64,000 nucleotides of DNA from CAYUAI01 sp964442745 (GCA_964442745.1 CAYUAI010000013.1:1-64000), one strand, 5' to 3'. Shown: positions 1-8,941, numbered from the stretch's first letter. The notes: generated from the sequence alone by a model not told the origin. Numbers and translations: made by a program.

Positions 1-52
1 TACCGGTATTCGGTGGTATTTCTGGCTGAAATAAAACAACGTGAAACAAGGC

Positions 53-1498
53 TTATACCACTTCGTTTTGTTCGCTCTGCGAATTTAGCTTTTCCATTTT
101 CAATTCTTTAATTTTTCTGGTTAACGTATTACGCCCTAAACCAAGTAATTTAGCTGCTTCCTGACGCCGCCCGCCAGTATGTTTCAGCGCCACTTCAATC
201 ATCAAGCGTTCGAACGTCGGCATCGCAGCTTGAAGAATGGCTTGCTCACCGCGATTCAAGCATGCCTCTGCCCACTTTTGCAACGCACTCTCCCAGTCAT
301 CACTGCATCCACCAGAATGTGGCTCAGAACGAATCTCGGTAGGTAAGTCTTCAATATAAATTTCCCGCCCGGAGGCCATGACCGTTAACCAGCGACTGGT
401 ATTTTCCAATTGGCGCACATTACCCGGCCAATCTAAGCGACACAGGTAGGCTTCTGTTTCCGGCTTTAACACTTTCGACTCAACACTGAGTTCTTTCGCC
501 GCGGCCGATAAAAAATGGCGTAACAATGGTGGAATATCTTCACGACGCTCACGCAGCGAAGGAATATTAATCCGAATCACATTTAAACGATGGAATAAAT
601 CTTCACGAAATTCACCTTGTTTAACACGTTGCTCTAAGTCCTGATGGGTCGCCGCAATAATTCTAACATTGACGTTAACCGACTCAAGTCCACCAACACG
701 GTAAAATTCACCTAAAGATAACACCCTTAACAAGCGAGTTTGCAAATCCGCGGGCATATCACCTATTTCGTCTAAAAATAACGTACCACCATCGGCTTGC
801 TCAAAACGCCCTCGTCGTAAATTTTGTGCACCAGTAAAAGCACCACGTTCATGACCAAACAATTCTGACTCTAACAAATCACGCGGAATCGCCGCCGTAT
901 TAATCGCGATAAAGGATTTATTCGCTCGCGGACTATGCTCATGTAATGCTTTAGCAACTAACTCTTTACCAGTACCCGATTCACCATTAATCAACACCGT
1001 AATATGCGAACGAGACAAACGACCGATAGCTCGAAACACTTCCTGCATAGCAGGTGCTTCACCGATAATTTCTGGGGTCGATTCAATTTGAATCGTGTTA
1101 GCTTCGATATCATCGTACTGTTGCCTTCGGTAATCAATCGCCCTTTTCGCTAATTCAATGGCCTCATCAACATCAAAAGGTTTCGGTAAATATTCAAAAG
1201 CCCCCCCTTGATAGGCAGCAACAGCACTATCTAAATCTGAATGGGCGGTCATAATAATCACAGGTAAATCTGGATAAATTTCGGTAATCGTTCCCAGCAA
1301 ATCCAACCCGTTGAGTTCCGGCATGCGAATATCTGAAATGATGGCATCAGGTTGGTGTTCACTCAACCGGTCCATAATATGTTTAGCACTCGCAAACGTT
1401 TCAACGTCAATATCCGCTTGTTTTAGTGCCCGCTCCAATACCCATCGAATGGATCGATCGTCATCAATTACCCAAATACTTTCCTTATTCCCCATCAT
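53..1498 (-). CDS. ntrC: Nitrogen regulation response regulator NtrC (GlnG)
   Basis: Sigma-54-dependent activator of nitrogen-assimilation genes, phosphorylated by NtrB. Visible domains in order: receiver (about residues 6-120; acceptor Asp in SDIRMPELNG), AAA+ domain (Walker A GESGTGKE, sigma-54 contact GAFTGA, Walker B-like LFLDEIGDMP), and a C-terminal Fis-type helix-turn-helix (LGLGRNTLTRKIKEL). Length about 481 aa, close to the usual 469-480. A start at 1498 (MMGNKES) is chosen because GGGAGG lies 5 nt upstream; an ATG at 1495 is equally possible, and a further upstream ATG at 1528 lacks this support. The 5' end overlaps the end of ntrB by about 14 bp, so the two are translationally linked. 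High certainty. Confidence 0.97.
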   Translation of the reverse strand: MMGNKESIWVIDDDRSIRWVLERALKQADIDVETFASAKHIMDRLSEHQPDAIISDIRMPELNGLDLLGTITEIYPDLPVIIMTAHSDLDSAVAAYQGGAFEYLPKPFDVDEAIELAKRAIDYRRQQYDDIEANTIQIESTPEIIGEAPAMQEVFRAIGRLSRSHITVLINGESGTGKELVAKALHEHSPRANKSFIAINTAAIPRDLLESELFGHERGAFTGAQNLRRGRFEQADGGTLFLDEIGDMPADLQTRLLRVLSLGEFYRVGGLESVNVNVRIIAATHQDLEQRVKQGEFREDLFHRLNVIRINIPSLRERREDIPPLLRHFLSAAAKELSVESKVLKPETEAYLCRLDWPGNVRQLENTSRWLTVMASGREIYIEDLPTEIRSEPHSGGCSDDWESALQKWAEACLNRGEQAILQAAMPTFERLMIEVALKHTGGRRQEAAKLLGLGRNTLTRKIKELKMEKLNSQSEQNEVV

Positions 1499-2609
1499 AT
1501 AAGCCTCCCTGTTGGTGTGCTTGTTCACTGCTTGCTTGAAAGGGAAGTAACAATGTAAAAATTGTTTCTCCTGGCATACTCGAACATTCGATCACACCAC
1601 CATGCTGATTGATGAGTGTTTGAGCAATGGATAAGCCTAAACCGGTACCATCGGCACGCCCGGTTACCATCGGATAGAAAATTTGTTCAATCACATCCAC
1701 TGGAATACCTGGGCCATTATCAATCACATCAATCCTCACCACTAACCGGTGACACTTTTGGCCAATAGTAAACTGTCGTTGAGTTCGTGATCTTAAGATG
1801 ATTTCACCTTTACCACTGATCGCCTGACTGGCATTTCTGACAATATTGAGTATGGCCTGTATCAGTTGATCTTGATCACCATAAATGTCAGGGATACTCG
1901 GGTCATAGTCCCGAGTGATTAATAAATCAGGCGGTGATTCTACCTGAACGAGTTGACGAACACGCTCCAAAACTTCATGGATATTAACGCAGCGTTTTTT
2001 AGGCAATTGACTCGGGCCCAGCATATGGTTGACTAATTTTTGTAATCGGTCGGCTTCACCGATAATCACCTGGGTATATTCTTTTAGGCCAGCATTGGGT
2101 AATTCACGCTCTAATAATTGAGCCGCACCTCGCAATCCACCTAACGGGTTTTTAACTTCATGAGCTAAGCCACGCAAGGCATTTTTCATGGCATTTTGCT
2201 GTGCTCGCAACCCTTCTTCCCTTGCAATGCGCAGTAACCGATCAACTTGACGAATTTCTATCAATAATTCACCATTTCGCTGACTAGGGCTAAGCGGCGT
2301 AACGGCACAATCCACTTTGATCGTTTTGCTTGAATGCAGAAGTCGCAATTCTAATTCCCGTTCAGTAAACGCTTGACCTTCCTCAAAACCTAATTTTAGG
2401 GCATTCATAAGGCCGGGTGACTCTCGAAATAGTTCACGAATATCCGTTTCTATAATTTGCTTTAAACTGGCCCCTAGCATAGCTTCACCAGCGGGATTAA
2501 TGAATTTCACCTTATACTCATCATTGACCAAAATAACCGACGAAGTTAAATTCTCGATAATGACATGACCAAGATGGCTCAGAACTTTTTTATCATTTTC
2601 CATGTGCAT
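1485..2609 (-). CDS. ntrB: Nitrogen regulation sensor kinase NtrB (GlnL)
   Basis: Cytoplasmic histidine kinase/phosphatase that controls NtrC according to PII status. It has an N-terminal PAS domain (about residues 15-115), a HisKA dimerisation helix with the phospho-acceptor His in GLAHEVKNPLGG (about residue 150), and an HATPase domain with N box NIVRNASQAI and G boxes DNGPGIP and GRADGTGLGLS. There are no membrane segments, as usual for NtrB. At 374 aa it is slightly longer than the E. coli protein (349 aa). ATGs at 2609 and 2603 are both possible; no clear Shine-Dalgarno decides between them. It lies directly upstream of ntrC on the same strand, with glnA two genes further upstream, as in the classic glnA-ntrBC order. 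Confidence 0.96.
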   Translation of the reverse strand: MHMENDKKVLSHLGHVIIENLTSSVILVNDEYKVKFINPAGEAMLGASLKQIIETDIRELFRESPGLMNALKLGFEEGQAFTERELELRLLHSSKTIKVDCAVTPLSPSQRNGELLIEIRQVDRLLRIAREEGLRAQQNAMKNALRGLAHEVKNPLGGLRGAAQLLERELPNAGLKEYTQVIIGEADRLQKLVNHMLGPSQLPKKRCVNIHEVLERVRQLVQVESPPDLLITRDYDPSIPDIYGDQDQLIQAILNIVRNASQAISGKGEIILRSRTQRQFTIGQKCHRLVVRIDVIDNGPGIPVDVIEQIFYPMVTGRADGTGLGLSIAQTLINQHGGVIECSSMPGETIFTLLLPFQASSEQAHQQGGLYDGE

Positions 2610-2812
2610 TTTTAAGGCAAAGCAAGAACTAATCCAATGACATACAGACTTGGCAAAGAAAACTCAATCTTACAAAAACATTACATATCAAACAGATAAA
2701 ATGATAAGGGCGAAGACGAGAAAGATAAAGAGATAAGGATTTTCAGTCAGCCTAAAAGACACACCGCCCTAGTATGGTGCAACGATTGATTGGTATGTAT
2801 TTAATGGGCTAA

Positions 2813-3388
2813 CTACCTATTGAAAAAAAATCGAGAAGCTCTTTTCATGTGAAAGATGACTGTTTTTGTACGCATCAGCCGCAAAGACAGAGATCGATCA
2901 ACCACTTCGACACGGACGGTATGGCTCCCCCGGTCAATATTCGGTAAGGTAACCACATCACCTGTCCAAGCCCCTTTAACCCGAACCCCATCTAAATAGA
3001 CAAAGAGGCGATGATTCAGTTTGGTTTGCAATTTGGGTTTGATCGCTATTTTCAACGTGAGATTACCGCTATTATCACGAATGACACTATCATTACTTGG
3101 CGATACGAGATCAAACTGCTTATATCCGGTGAATTTGGGTTTCTCTTTTTTAGGCACATCTTTTGATGCCGCCGTTTTTTTCGATTTTTTATCAACTTTT
3201 CGCTGTTTTTTTTCTCCTTTTGCGGGGGGAGGCAAATTTAATTTTTCTGCATTGGGCGTATATTTATCCGTAAAAACAACATTACCTTCTTTATCAATAT
3301 ATTTATAAACTTCCGCTCCAGCCGACAGAGAAAATAACCCAATAGGGAAAGCCAGAAGAACACAAATGATCCGCCTAAAATTAAACAT
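2813..3388 (-). CDS. Secreted DUF4124 domain protein
   Basis: A protein of 191 aa with an N-terminal signal peptide (hydrophobic stretch around residues 6-22, cleavage near LSAGA-EVY) followed by the DUF4124 signature EVYKYIDKEGNVVFTDKY. A Lys-rich linker (about residues 50-90) leads to a C-terminal Ig-like part (about 100-175) with LKIAIKPKL and LFVYLDGVRV. DUF4124 proteins are common between ntrB and glnA in gammaproteobacteria; their role is not known. The start at MFNFRR (3388) is preferred: an upstream in-frame ATG at 3430 falls inside the glnA terminator hairpin. Confidence 0.85.
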   Translation of the reverse strand: MFNFRRIICVLLAFPIGLFSLSAGAEVYKYIDKEGNVVFTDKYTPNAEKLNLPPPAKGEKKQRKVDKKSKKTAASKDVPKKEKPKFTGYKQFDLVSPSNDSVIRDNSGNLTLKIAIKPKLQTKLNHRLFVYLDGVRVKGAWTGDVVTLPNIDRGSHTVRVEVVDRSLSLRLMRTKTVIFHMKRASRFFFNR

Positions 3389-3416
3389 AGTCCTGTCCAT
3401 CCCACCTGATAAAAGC

Positions 3417-3440
3417 AAAAAACGCCCCATATAGGGCGTT
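3417..3440 (-). terminator. Rho-independent terminator of glnA
   Basis: A 7-bp perfect stem AACGCCC/GGGCGTT (3421-3427 and 3434-3440) with a 6-nt loop, followed on the minus strand by a T-rich tract (TTTTGCTTTT). It starts about 28 bp after the glnA stop codon, so it ends the glnA message and separates it from the DUF4124-ntrBC genes. Confidence 0.85.
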
Positions 3441-3468
3441 TATCGTCCTCAATCAGGATCATCTTAAA

Positions 3469-4878
3469 CTACAGACTGTAATACATGTCAAACTCAACCG
3501 GATGGGTGGTCATGCGCATACGAGTAATTTCTTCCATTTTTAATCCCATATACGCATCAATCACATCATTGGTAAAAACACCACCATTGGTCAAAAATTC
3601 ACGATCATTATCGAGTGACTCTAATGCTTGCTCTAAGGAGGCGCAGACCGTAGGGATATCTTTGGTTTCTTCCGGTGGCAAATCATACAAATCTTTATCC
3701 ATCGGATCACCTGGATGAATTTTATTCTGAATGCCATCTAAACCCGCCATCATCATCGCCGTAAAGATAAAATAAGGATTACCCGATGAATCCGGAAAGC
3801 GAACTTCAATACGGCGTGCTTTAGGATTAGTAATGAAAGGAATTCGAATCGAAGCCGAACGATTACGCGCTGAATAAGCTAACATGACCGGTGCTTCAAA
3901 TCCAGGCACCAGTCGTTTATAACTATTGGTCGTACCGTTAGTAAACGCATTGAGTGCGCGTGCGTGTTTAATAATACCACCAATATAATAAAGCGCTGTT
4001 TCTGACAAACCAGCAAACGTATCACCCGTGAATAAATTCTTACCATCTTTTGCCAATGACTGATGCACATGCATGCCGGTACCGTTGTCACCAACCAAGG
4101 GTTTCGGCATAAACGTAGACGTTTTGCCATAGGCATGCGCAACATTGTGTACGCAATATTTAAGAATTTGTATCTCATCCGCTTTACGAGTTAACGTATT
4201 AAATTCAGTAGCGATTTCACATTGTCCGGCTGTGGCGACTTCGTGATGATGCGCTTCTACCGTTAAGCCCATGTCTTCCATGGCTTGGGTCATGGCACAT
4301 CGAATATCGTATAAAGAATCAACCGGTGGTACAGGAAAATAACCGCCTTTTACGGTGGGGCGATGTCCCATATTGCCATCATCATAGACTTTTTCTGAAT
4401 TCCAGTCAGCTTCTTCAGAGTCCACCTTATAGAAAGCACCCGCCATACTTGCCCCCCAACGCACATCGTCGAAGACAAAAAATTCAGGCTCTGGGCCAAA
4501 AAAAGCCGTATCAGCAATCCCCGTCGACTTTAAATAAGCTTCTGCACGTTTGGCTAAAGACCGAGGATCACGCTCATAACCTTGCATCGTGGTCGGCTCA
4601 ACGATATCACAGCGGATATTGATCGTTTTTTCTTCCGTAAAAGGATCCAGAACAGCGCTCTCAACCTCAGGCATTAAAATCATGTCAGATTCATTGATGC
4701 CTTTCCAACCCGCAATCGATGAACCATCAAACATTTTACCTTCTTTGAACATATCTTCATCCACCACGCCGGTGGGTATTGTGACATGCTGCTCCTTCCC
4801 TTTCGTATCAGTAAAACGCAAGTCAACATACTTGATATCCTGATCTTTAAGCATCGTGATAATATCGGATCCAGACAT
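3469..4878 (-). CDS. glnA: Glutamine synthetase type I
   Basis: ATP-dependent conversion of glutamate and ammonia to glutamine; a dodecameric cytosolic enzyme. The 469 aa length matches GSI-beta. Visible signatures include the beta-grasp region, MFDGSSIAGW, the putative ATP-binding KPLVGDNGTGMHVHQS, the glutamate-binding NRSASIRIP, and the adenylylation loop DLYDLPPEE containing the Tyr modified by GlnE, which indicates control by adenylylation. A strong Shine-Dalgarno (GGGAGG) precedes the ATG. It is monocistronic, with its own promoter and a terminator downstream. Confidence 0.98.
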   Translation of the reverse strand: MSGSDIITMLKDQDIKYVDLRFTDTKGKEQHVTIPTGVVDEDMFKEGKMFDGSSIAGWKGINESDMILMPEVESAVLDPFTEEKTINIRCDIVEPTTMQGYERDPRSLAKRAEAYLKSTGIADTAFFGPEPEFFVFDDVRWGASMAGAFYKVDSEEADWNSEKVYDDGNMGHRPTVKGGYFPVPPVDSLYDIRCAMTQAMEDMGLTVEAHHHEVATAGQCEIATEFNTLTRKADEIQILKYCVHNVAHAYGKTSTFMPKPLVGDNGTGMHVHQSLAKDGKNLFTGDTFAGLSETALYYIGGIIKHARALNAFTNGTTNSYKRLVPGFEAPVMLAYSARNRSASIRIPFITNPKARRIEVRFPDSSGNPYFIFTAMMMAGLDGIQNKIHPGDPMDKDLYDLPPEETKDIPTVCASLEQALESLDNDREFLTNGGVFTNDVIDAYMGLKMEEITRMRMTTHPVEFDMYYSL

Positions 4879-5040
4879 TCAATATTCCTCCCATAAAAAC
4901 GCGTCAAACGCTAAAAATAATTCGGTATTCGATGATCGAACAGAGTACGATCACACACAAATTGCTTCAATTTTTATTTGTCGCCGATAAAGTCATTCAC
5001 TAACGCTGAAAACCACGCTCAGGGTCAACGTTAGACAACT

Positions 5041-5070
5041 ATTATACAATCCCCCATTAAATATATGCAA
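5041..5070 (-). promoter_or_regulatory. Putative sigma-70 promoter of glnA
   Basis: On the minus strand: TTGCAT (-35, 5065-5070), an 18-bp spacer and a perfect TATAAT (-10, 5041-5046), about 165 bp upstream of the glnA start. A sigma-54 type GG-N10-GC element with correct spacing was looked for and not found. Confidence 0.5.
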
Positions 5071-5128
5071 TTCATGCCACTAGAAAAACAACACACTCAG
5101 CCCAACAGTAGTGCATGAAACCATTTTA

Positions 5129-5145
5129 CGCACTCATAAAGTGCA
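5129..5145 (-). promoter_or_regulatory. Possible NtrC binding site upstream of glnA
   Basis: Minus strand TGCACT-TTATG-AGTGCG has the half-site spacing of the NtrC operator (TGCACY-N5-RGTGCR). It sits about 60 bp upstream of the proposed -35 of glnA and immediately after the stop of the transporter gene. The adjacency of ntrBC makes NtrC control likely, but a palindrome at a gene end could also serve transcription termination. Confidence 0.4.
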
Positions 5146-5146
5146 A

Positions 5147-6319
5147 CTATCCAAAACAAACCTGAATTGACGCGATTTGTTCATCCCGCAGAGCAAAACG
5201 TTTAAAGTCATCAATGAGTTTGCTTGACACATCTTGAGACTTAGCCAGCTCAATGGGCAATAACAGCTCAACAAAAATCTGGTTGTCCAAATAATGCAAT
5301 GTCACTCGCTTGATGCTTTTTGAGGCAGTATGATCCCCCCAGTACTGCTGCAAACGATGCATTATTTCATCACGCAACGGTAAACCCTCACAAGATGTTT
5401 TTTCTTCATCATCTTCAGGATCAATATGTACCGTGACATCAATCACCTCGTCAATTTCTTTTTTTATTTTTTTTTTGACGATTTCACCAATTTGATGCCC
5501 TTCTGACACACTGATATGAGAATCTACAATAACATGCACATCCATAAAGGCATACCCCCCCATCCGACGAGTACGTAGCGAATGCAATTGCTTAACATCA
5601 TGAATATCCATAATCGTCTGTCGAATGGTCGCCACCCGCTCAGTATCCAGCGCGGTATCAATCAACTCTTGTAATGACTGCCAACCAATATCCCAGCCCA
5701 CCTTGGCGATCATGAGGCTTACCCCCGCCGCCGCAATGGCATCTAAAATTCCAAATCCAGCAATGGCGCCGGCAATACCAATGAATGCCACCACGGATGA
5801 AATAGCATCCGTTCGATGATGCCAAGCATTAGCGGTCAACAGGTTTGATCGAAGTTGTTTTGCCACACGTAAGGTATAGTGATAAAGAAATTCTTTAGAA
5901 AAAATAGAGATGAAAGCAACCACTAAGGTTAACCAAGATGGATGCCCTAACGTTTCAGGGTGTAAAAGACGCCCAATGGCATCAATCATAATGCCTGTCG
6001 CGACAATAATGAGAAAAACACCCAACCCAACCGTAATCACCGTTTCTATTCGACCATGACCATAAGGATGTCTTTCATCGGCTTCGGCGGCACTATGCTT
6101 CGCTGCCCAAAGCACAACCGCATCGCTGATCAAGTCGGCCAAAGAATGAACACCATCCGCCACTAACGCCTGAGATTGCCCGACCACACCTAAAACAATT
6201 TTTGCAATGGCTAATACAATATTGACAAAAGCACCCACTAAAGTCACTTTGCGAATTTGTAAAAACCGTTGATTTCCCTGTGCTGGTGAATCAATATACT
6301 TTGTTGACAAATTAGTCAA
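5147..6319 (-). CDS. Cation diffusion facilitator (FieF/CzcD-type) transporter
   Basis: Proton-coupled efflux of divalent metals across the inner membrane. Several hydrophobic helices lie within about residues 25-220; the metal site residues are in VADGVHSLADLISD and the paired HPYGHGRIET; a cytoplasmic ferredoxin-like C-terminal domain (about 225-390) carries DVHVIVDSHISVSEGH. At 390 aa it is longer than FieF (300 aa), with about 80 extra C-terminal residues. The start is a TTG at 6319 overlapping the last codons of the TusA-like gene (GTTGACTAA); no internal ATG lies before the first helix, so the unusual start is accepted. Metal specificity cannot be read from the sequence. Confidence 0.9.
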   Translation of the reverse strand: MTNLSTKYIDSPAQGNQRFLQIRKVTLVGAFVNIVLAIAKIVLGVVGQSQALVADGVHSLADLISDAVVLWAAKHSAAEADERHPYGHGRIETVITVGLGVFLIIVATGIMIDAIGRLLHPETLGHPSWLTLVVAFISIFSKEFLYHYTLRVAKQLRSNLLTANAWHHRTDAISSVVAFIGIAGAIAGFGILDAIAAAGVSLMIAKVGWDIGWQSLQELIDTALDTERVATIRQTIMDIHDVKQLHSLRTRRMGGYAFMDVHVIVDSHISVSEGHQIGEIVKKKIKKEIDEVIDVTVHIDPEDDEEKTSCEGLPLRDEIMHRLQQYWGDHTASKSIKRVTLHYLDNQIFVELLLPIELAKSQDVSSKLIDDFKRFALRDEQIASIQVCFG

Positions 6320-6545
6320 CCTTTCCCACCTCGATACAAATAATAATATCGTTACCCTGTTCCCGAGTATCTATGTATCTATGACCCGTAACGCGACACC
6401 AAGCCGGTATATCGCTATTAGCGCCTGGATCCGTACAAAAAATTTCCAGCGTATCGCCTGCTTGTAATTCCTTCACTCTATTTTGGGTGCGTATCACCGG
6501 CATAGGACACAACAACCCGCGAACATCCAATGTATAATGACTCAT
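6312..6545 (-). CDS. TusA/SirA-like sulfur carrier protein
   Basis: A small protein of 77 aa with the TusA family core DVRGLLCPMPVIRT; the Cys of CPMP is the persulfide-bearing residue in the family. The ATG at 6545 overlaps the stop of the upstream PP-loop gene in an ATGA arrangement, which strongly supports this start over an in-frame upstream ATG at 6554 and indicates translational coupling. It probably hands sulfur to the PP-loop enzyme (inference from coupling). The C-terminal part also has a Cys in FCTDPGA. Confidence 0.88.
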   Translation of the reverse strand: MSHYTLDVRGLLCPMPVIRTQNRVKELQAGDTLEIFCTDPGANSDIPAWCRVTGHRYIDTREQGNDIIICIEVGKVD

Positions 6546-7597
6546 AAATACCAATCCTGTGGAATTTGATTTGCTGATAAAGGCCGCACCTGTAAAACAC
6601 GACCAACGCCGTCCTTGGAGATCATTTCAACATCAACCTCATCGAATGACTTTCCTTGGCTAAACCGAGCTGTAATCTGAGCGGCCAATTCTATATCAGA
6701 TGAGGTCAATTCGCCATCTAACAGAACTAATGGCCCAGCGCAACTTAGAGTTCGCATATGAATAAATTGACGCCGATATCCTTCTAAAAAATTATTTTCG
6801 CCTTCTTCTCGGCCAACAATCATCTTGAAATTCGGACAGGGCCGCAAATGTCGGCCGACTTTGAGTAACATCACATCGTCAAGCTCATAATCTCGCTGAT
6901 TTCGAGCTTGCCATAAATCAATCAGTCGATCTGAGTACGTTTTGTCCGTTAAAAAACAACATCCACCGGCCGGTTGAGCATAATCAACAAAACCCATCTC
7001 CGCCGCTAGCGCCATTTGTGGCTTGCGGGAACGACCCGAAAAACCTTTGAGCTGGTTTCGGTCAATCCAACCTTGCTGCTCTGGCAAGGTGGCCGGTAAG
7101 TGTCGTCCACACAATGGTCTAACCAATCGATCGAAGGCCCCAGATTCGTGCGCAATTACTGGCATGGTATCTTTTCGTTGTGACATAGGCCGTTGACCAA
7201 TCACCTCCCCAGTGATAATAAAATCAAAGTTGTTTTCCGTTCGCCATTGCTGGGCTTTACGCACCATAAATCCTTTACAATCTAAACACGGATTCATATT
7301 CGATCCATAACCATGCTTTGGGTTAATCACAACATATTTGTATTCATCAACAACATCAATAATATGCAGTTTAATACCTAATGTTTCAGCCACCCATAGC
7401 GCATTGTTACGTTTCGTTTTTTGCTTATCCTTCTTGCGAATCGCATGGGTATGTCCTTCCACACAAAAACCGGTAAAAAAGTTGATACCTTCCACATATA
7501 TATTTTGCTGCATCATAAGCTTGGCAGCTAGCATCGAGTCCAATCCACCAGAAATTAATGCAACAGCGCTGCGTTGGCTCGTCATAATCATTATCAC
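6542..7597 (-). CDS. PP-loop ATPase, tRNA-thiolation-like (MnmA/ThiI-related)
   Basis: An adenylating PP-loop protein of about 351 aa: pyrophosphate loop SGGLDS near the N-terminus, then NPCLDCKGFM and a GGCCFLTD segment offering Cys residues that could carry persulfide or bind a metal. It resembles proteins often annotated as MnmA- or ThiI-like but lacks the THUMP domain of ThiI and the usual MnmA length. The C-terminal third is a separate small domain (about 230-350). The first in-frame start is a GTG at 7597, with ATGs at 7591 and 7585; no clear ribosome site decides. Together with the coupled sulfur carrier downstream it likely forms a sulfur-transfer module; the substrate is unknown. Confidence 0.75.
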   Translation of the reverse strand: MIMIMTSQRSAVALISGGLDSMLAAKLMMQQNIYVEGINFFTGFCVEGHTHAIRKKDKQKTKRNNALWVAETLGIKLHIIDVVDEYKYVVINPKHGYGSNMNPCLDCKGFMVRKAQQWRTENNFDFIITGEVIGQRPMSQRKDTMPVIAHESGAFDRLVRPLCGRHLPATLPEQQGWIDRNQLKGFSGRSRKPQMALAAEMGFVDYAQPAGGCCFLTDKTYSDRLIDLWQARNQRDYELDDVMLLKVGRHLRPCPNFKMIVGREEGENNFLEGYRRQFIHMRTLSCAGPLVLLDGELTSSDIELAAQITARFSQGKSFDEVDVEMISKDGVGRVLQVRPLSANQIPQDWYL

Positions 7598-7638
7598 TCA
7601 TCATTATATTTTTTGAACAATTACATTAAACCCCGAGC

Positions 7639-7662
7639 AGGCTATCCATTCGCGGACAACCT
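7639..7662. repeat. Dispersed 24-bp hairpin repeat, copy 1
   Basis: An imperfect dyad beginning AGGCTATCCATTC and ending CGGACAACCT. Related copies occur at 8918-8941 and 16870-16893, each followed by a CC-rich tail. It lies in the gap between the FHA gene and the PP-loop gene. Confidence 0.7.
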
Positions 7663-7727
7663 CCTCGAAACTGAGCTTACAGAATTTTAAAGCGCGAATT
7701 AGCCCAGTTGATATCAATTTTATAAGG

Positions 7728-8360
7728 TTATTTTCGGGAATCGTGGACTTCAAAAGCAACGTCATCAAAACGAATCACATCCTGATGATAAGCCTTAGCA
7801 ATCTCAATACGCTGATCATTGACATACGTTCCATTGGTTGATTTTAAATCTCGGACTAATAAATAATCCCCTTCGATCAATTCAATTTCGGCATGTTTTC
7901 TCGACAATAAACTCTGCTTAATTGCGATATCACATTCATCGCTTCGACCAACGAGAAGTGTCTTATCTATGGGGATTCGGTATTGAACAATCACCTCATG
8001 CAGACCAATTAACAACCAGTTGTTGATGGCTTTATCTTCTGAGATGCTAATTGTCGTTGGATCATCAGCGACTTCAGAATCATGGATCACTGCCAGCAAT
8101 AGATTCCCAATCGCCACCACATCATAGCGTTTAAGTTCATGAAATAAAGAAATTTTTTCTCCATTAACCAATGTTTCATTGGTTTCGTCCGCACGCATAA
8201 TATAAAGCTTGTCATGATGAATCACAAACTGAGCATGGGTATCCTGAATATTTAACCCATGCAATACAAAAGTATTTTTTGCACTTTGACCAACGGTTGT
8301 TATTTTTTCATTTAACCGAATGTCTTTATTCTGACCATTGCAAAATCTTAGTCTAAACAT
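7728..8360 (-). CDS. Tandem FHA-domain protein
   Basis: A cytosolic protein of 210 aa with two forkhead-associated domains, which in general bind phosphothreonine peptides. The first (about residues 5-90) is degenerate but keeps the fold pattern (TTVGQSAKNTFVL, DTHAQF). The second (about 115-208) is canonical: LLVGRSDECDIAI, SRKHAEIE, LKSTNGTYVND, with the binding Arg, Ser, His and Asn in place. No kinase or phosphatase gene is adjacent, so the partner is unknown. It borders the DnaA-box palindrome region at 8.5 kb. Confidence 0.9.
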   Translation of the reverse strand: MFRLRFCNGQNKDIRLNEKITTVGQSAKNTFVLHGLNIQDTHAQFVIHHDKLYIMRADETNETLVNGEKISLFHELKRYDVVAIGNLLLAVIHDSEVADDPTTISISEDKAINNWLLIGLHEVIVQYRIPIDKTLLVGRSDECDIAIKQSLLSRKHAEIELIEGDYLLVRDLKSTNGTYVNDQRIEIAKAYHQDVIRFDDVAFEVHDSRK

Positions 8361-8508
8361 CAGCTGATAAACCTATTCAAATAGTAAATTTCAATCATTG
8401 CATATATGTTCGCAGCGAACCATTTTTTGATCACTCACTGTTTTACCCATAAGCCTGCTGCGGATATATTCCAAACAAAACGACATTCTAACAAACCTGT
8501 GCATATCT

Positions 8509-8760
8509 CTTGGATAACTTGTTAATAACTTGTGGATAACTTGTGGATAAAAAGGCCGGTAAAAATTAACCGGAATTTATCCACAAGTTATCCACAAGTT
8601 ATTAACATGAAATACGCATTTTAATCACAGCCTTATACACACTCATTTTTCGAGTAATAGGCTGATTTATAAAGTATAAAAAAAGTTATCCACACAAGAG
8701 GGCATAGCTAATAATAATAATAATAGATTTTAAGATTTAAAAACTAATAATAATTAAGAA
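8509..8760. other. oriC: Candidate chromosomal replication origin (oriC-like)
   Basis: Five exact DnaA boxes: TGTGGATAA at 8531-8539 and 8542-8550, TTATCCACA at 8577-8585, 8588-8596 and 8686-8694. The first four sit in a perfect 31-bp inverted repeat (8521-8551 and 8576-8606, 24-bp spacer). The fifth is followed by a 14-bp spacer and then TAATAATAATAATAATAG (8709-8726) and an AT-rich stretch to 8760. DnaA box, short spacer and TAA/TAG triplets match the published DnaA-trio unwinding architecture. Functional status is inferred, but no coding interpretation fits. Confidence 0.75.
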
Positions 8761-8917
8761 GACCTCTGCCGAGAACTTTCAATGATGCAAACGCCATCTC
8801 ACTCTACTCATTTCTGCCATATACGCACTTCTACTCTCCATGGTGGTCGTTGCTAGGGGAATCTATATTTTAGTGCCTATTTTTCGGGCAATAGGTGAAA
8901 AATGGGGTTTCCGTAGT

Positions 8918-8941
8918 AGGCTTTCCATTCTCGGACAGCCT
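8918..8941. repeat. Dispersed 24-bp hairpin repeat, copy 2
   Basis: The sequence runs AGGCTTTCCATTC to CGGACAGCCT; the ends AGGCT and AGCCT are complementary, giving an imperfect stem. It is followed by CCTAGT as in copy 3. It lies in gene-free DNA next to the oriC candidate. Confidence 0.7.

Noticed and set aside
5063..5078. Sigma-54 promoter for glnA (TGGCATGAATTGCAT)
   Set aside because: Only 8 bp separate GG and GC where 10 are required.
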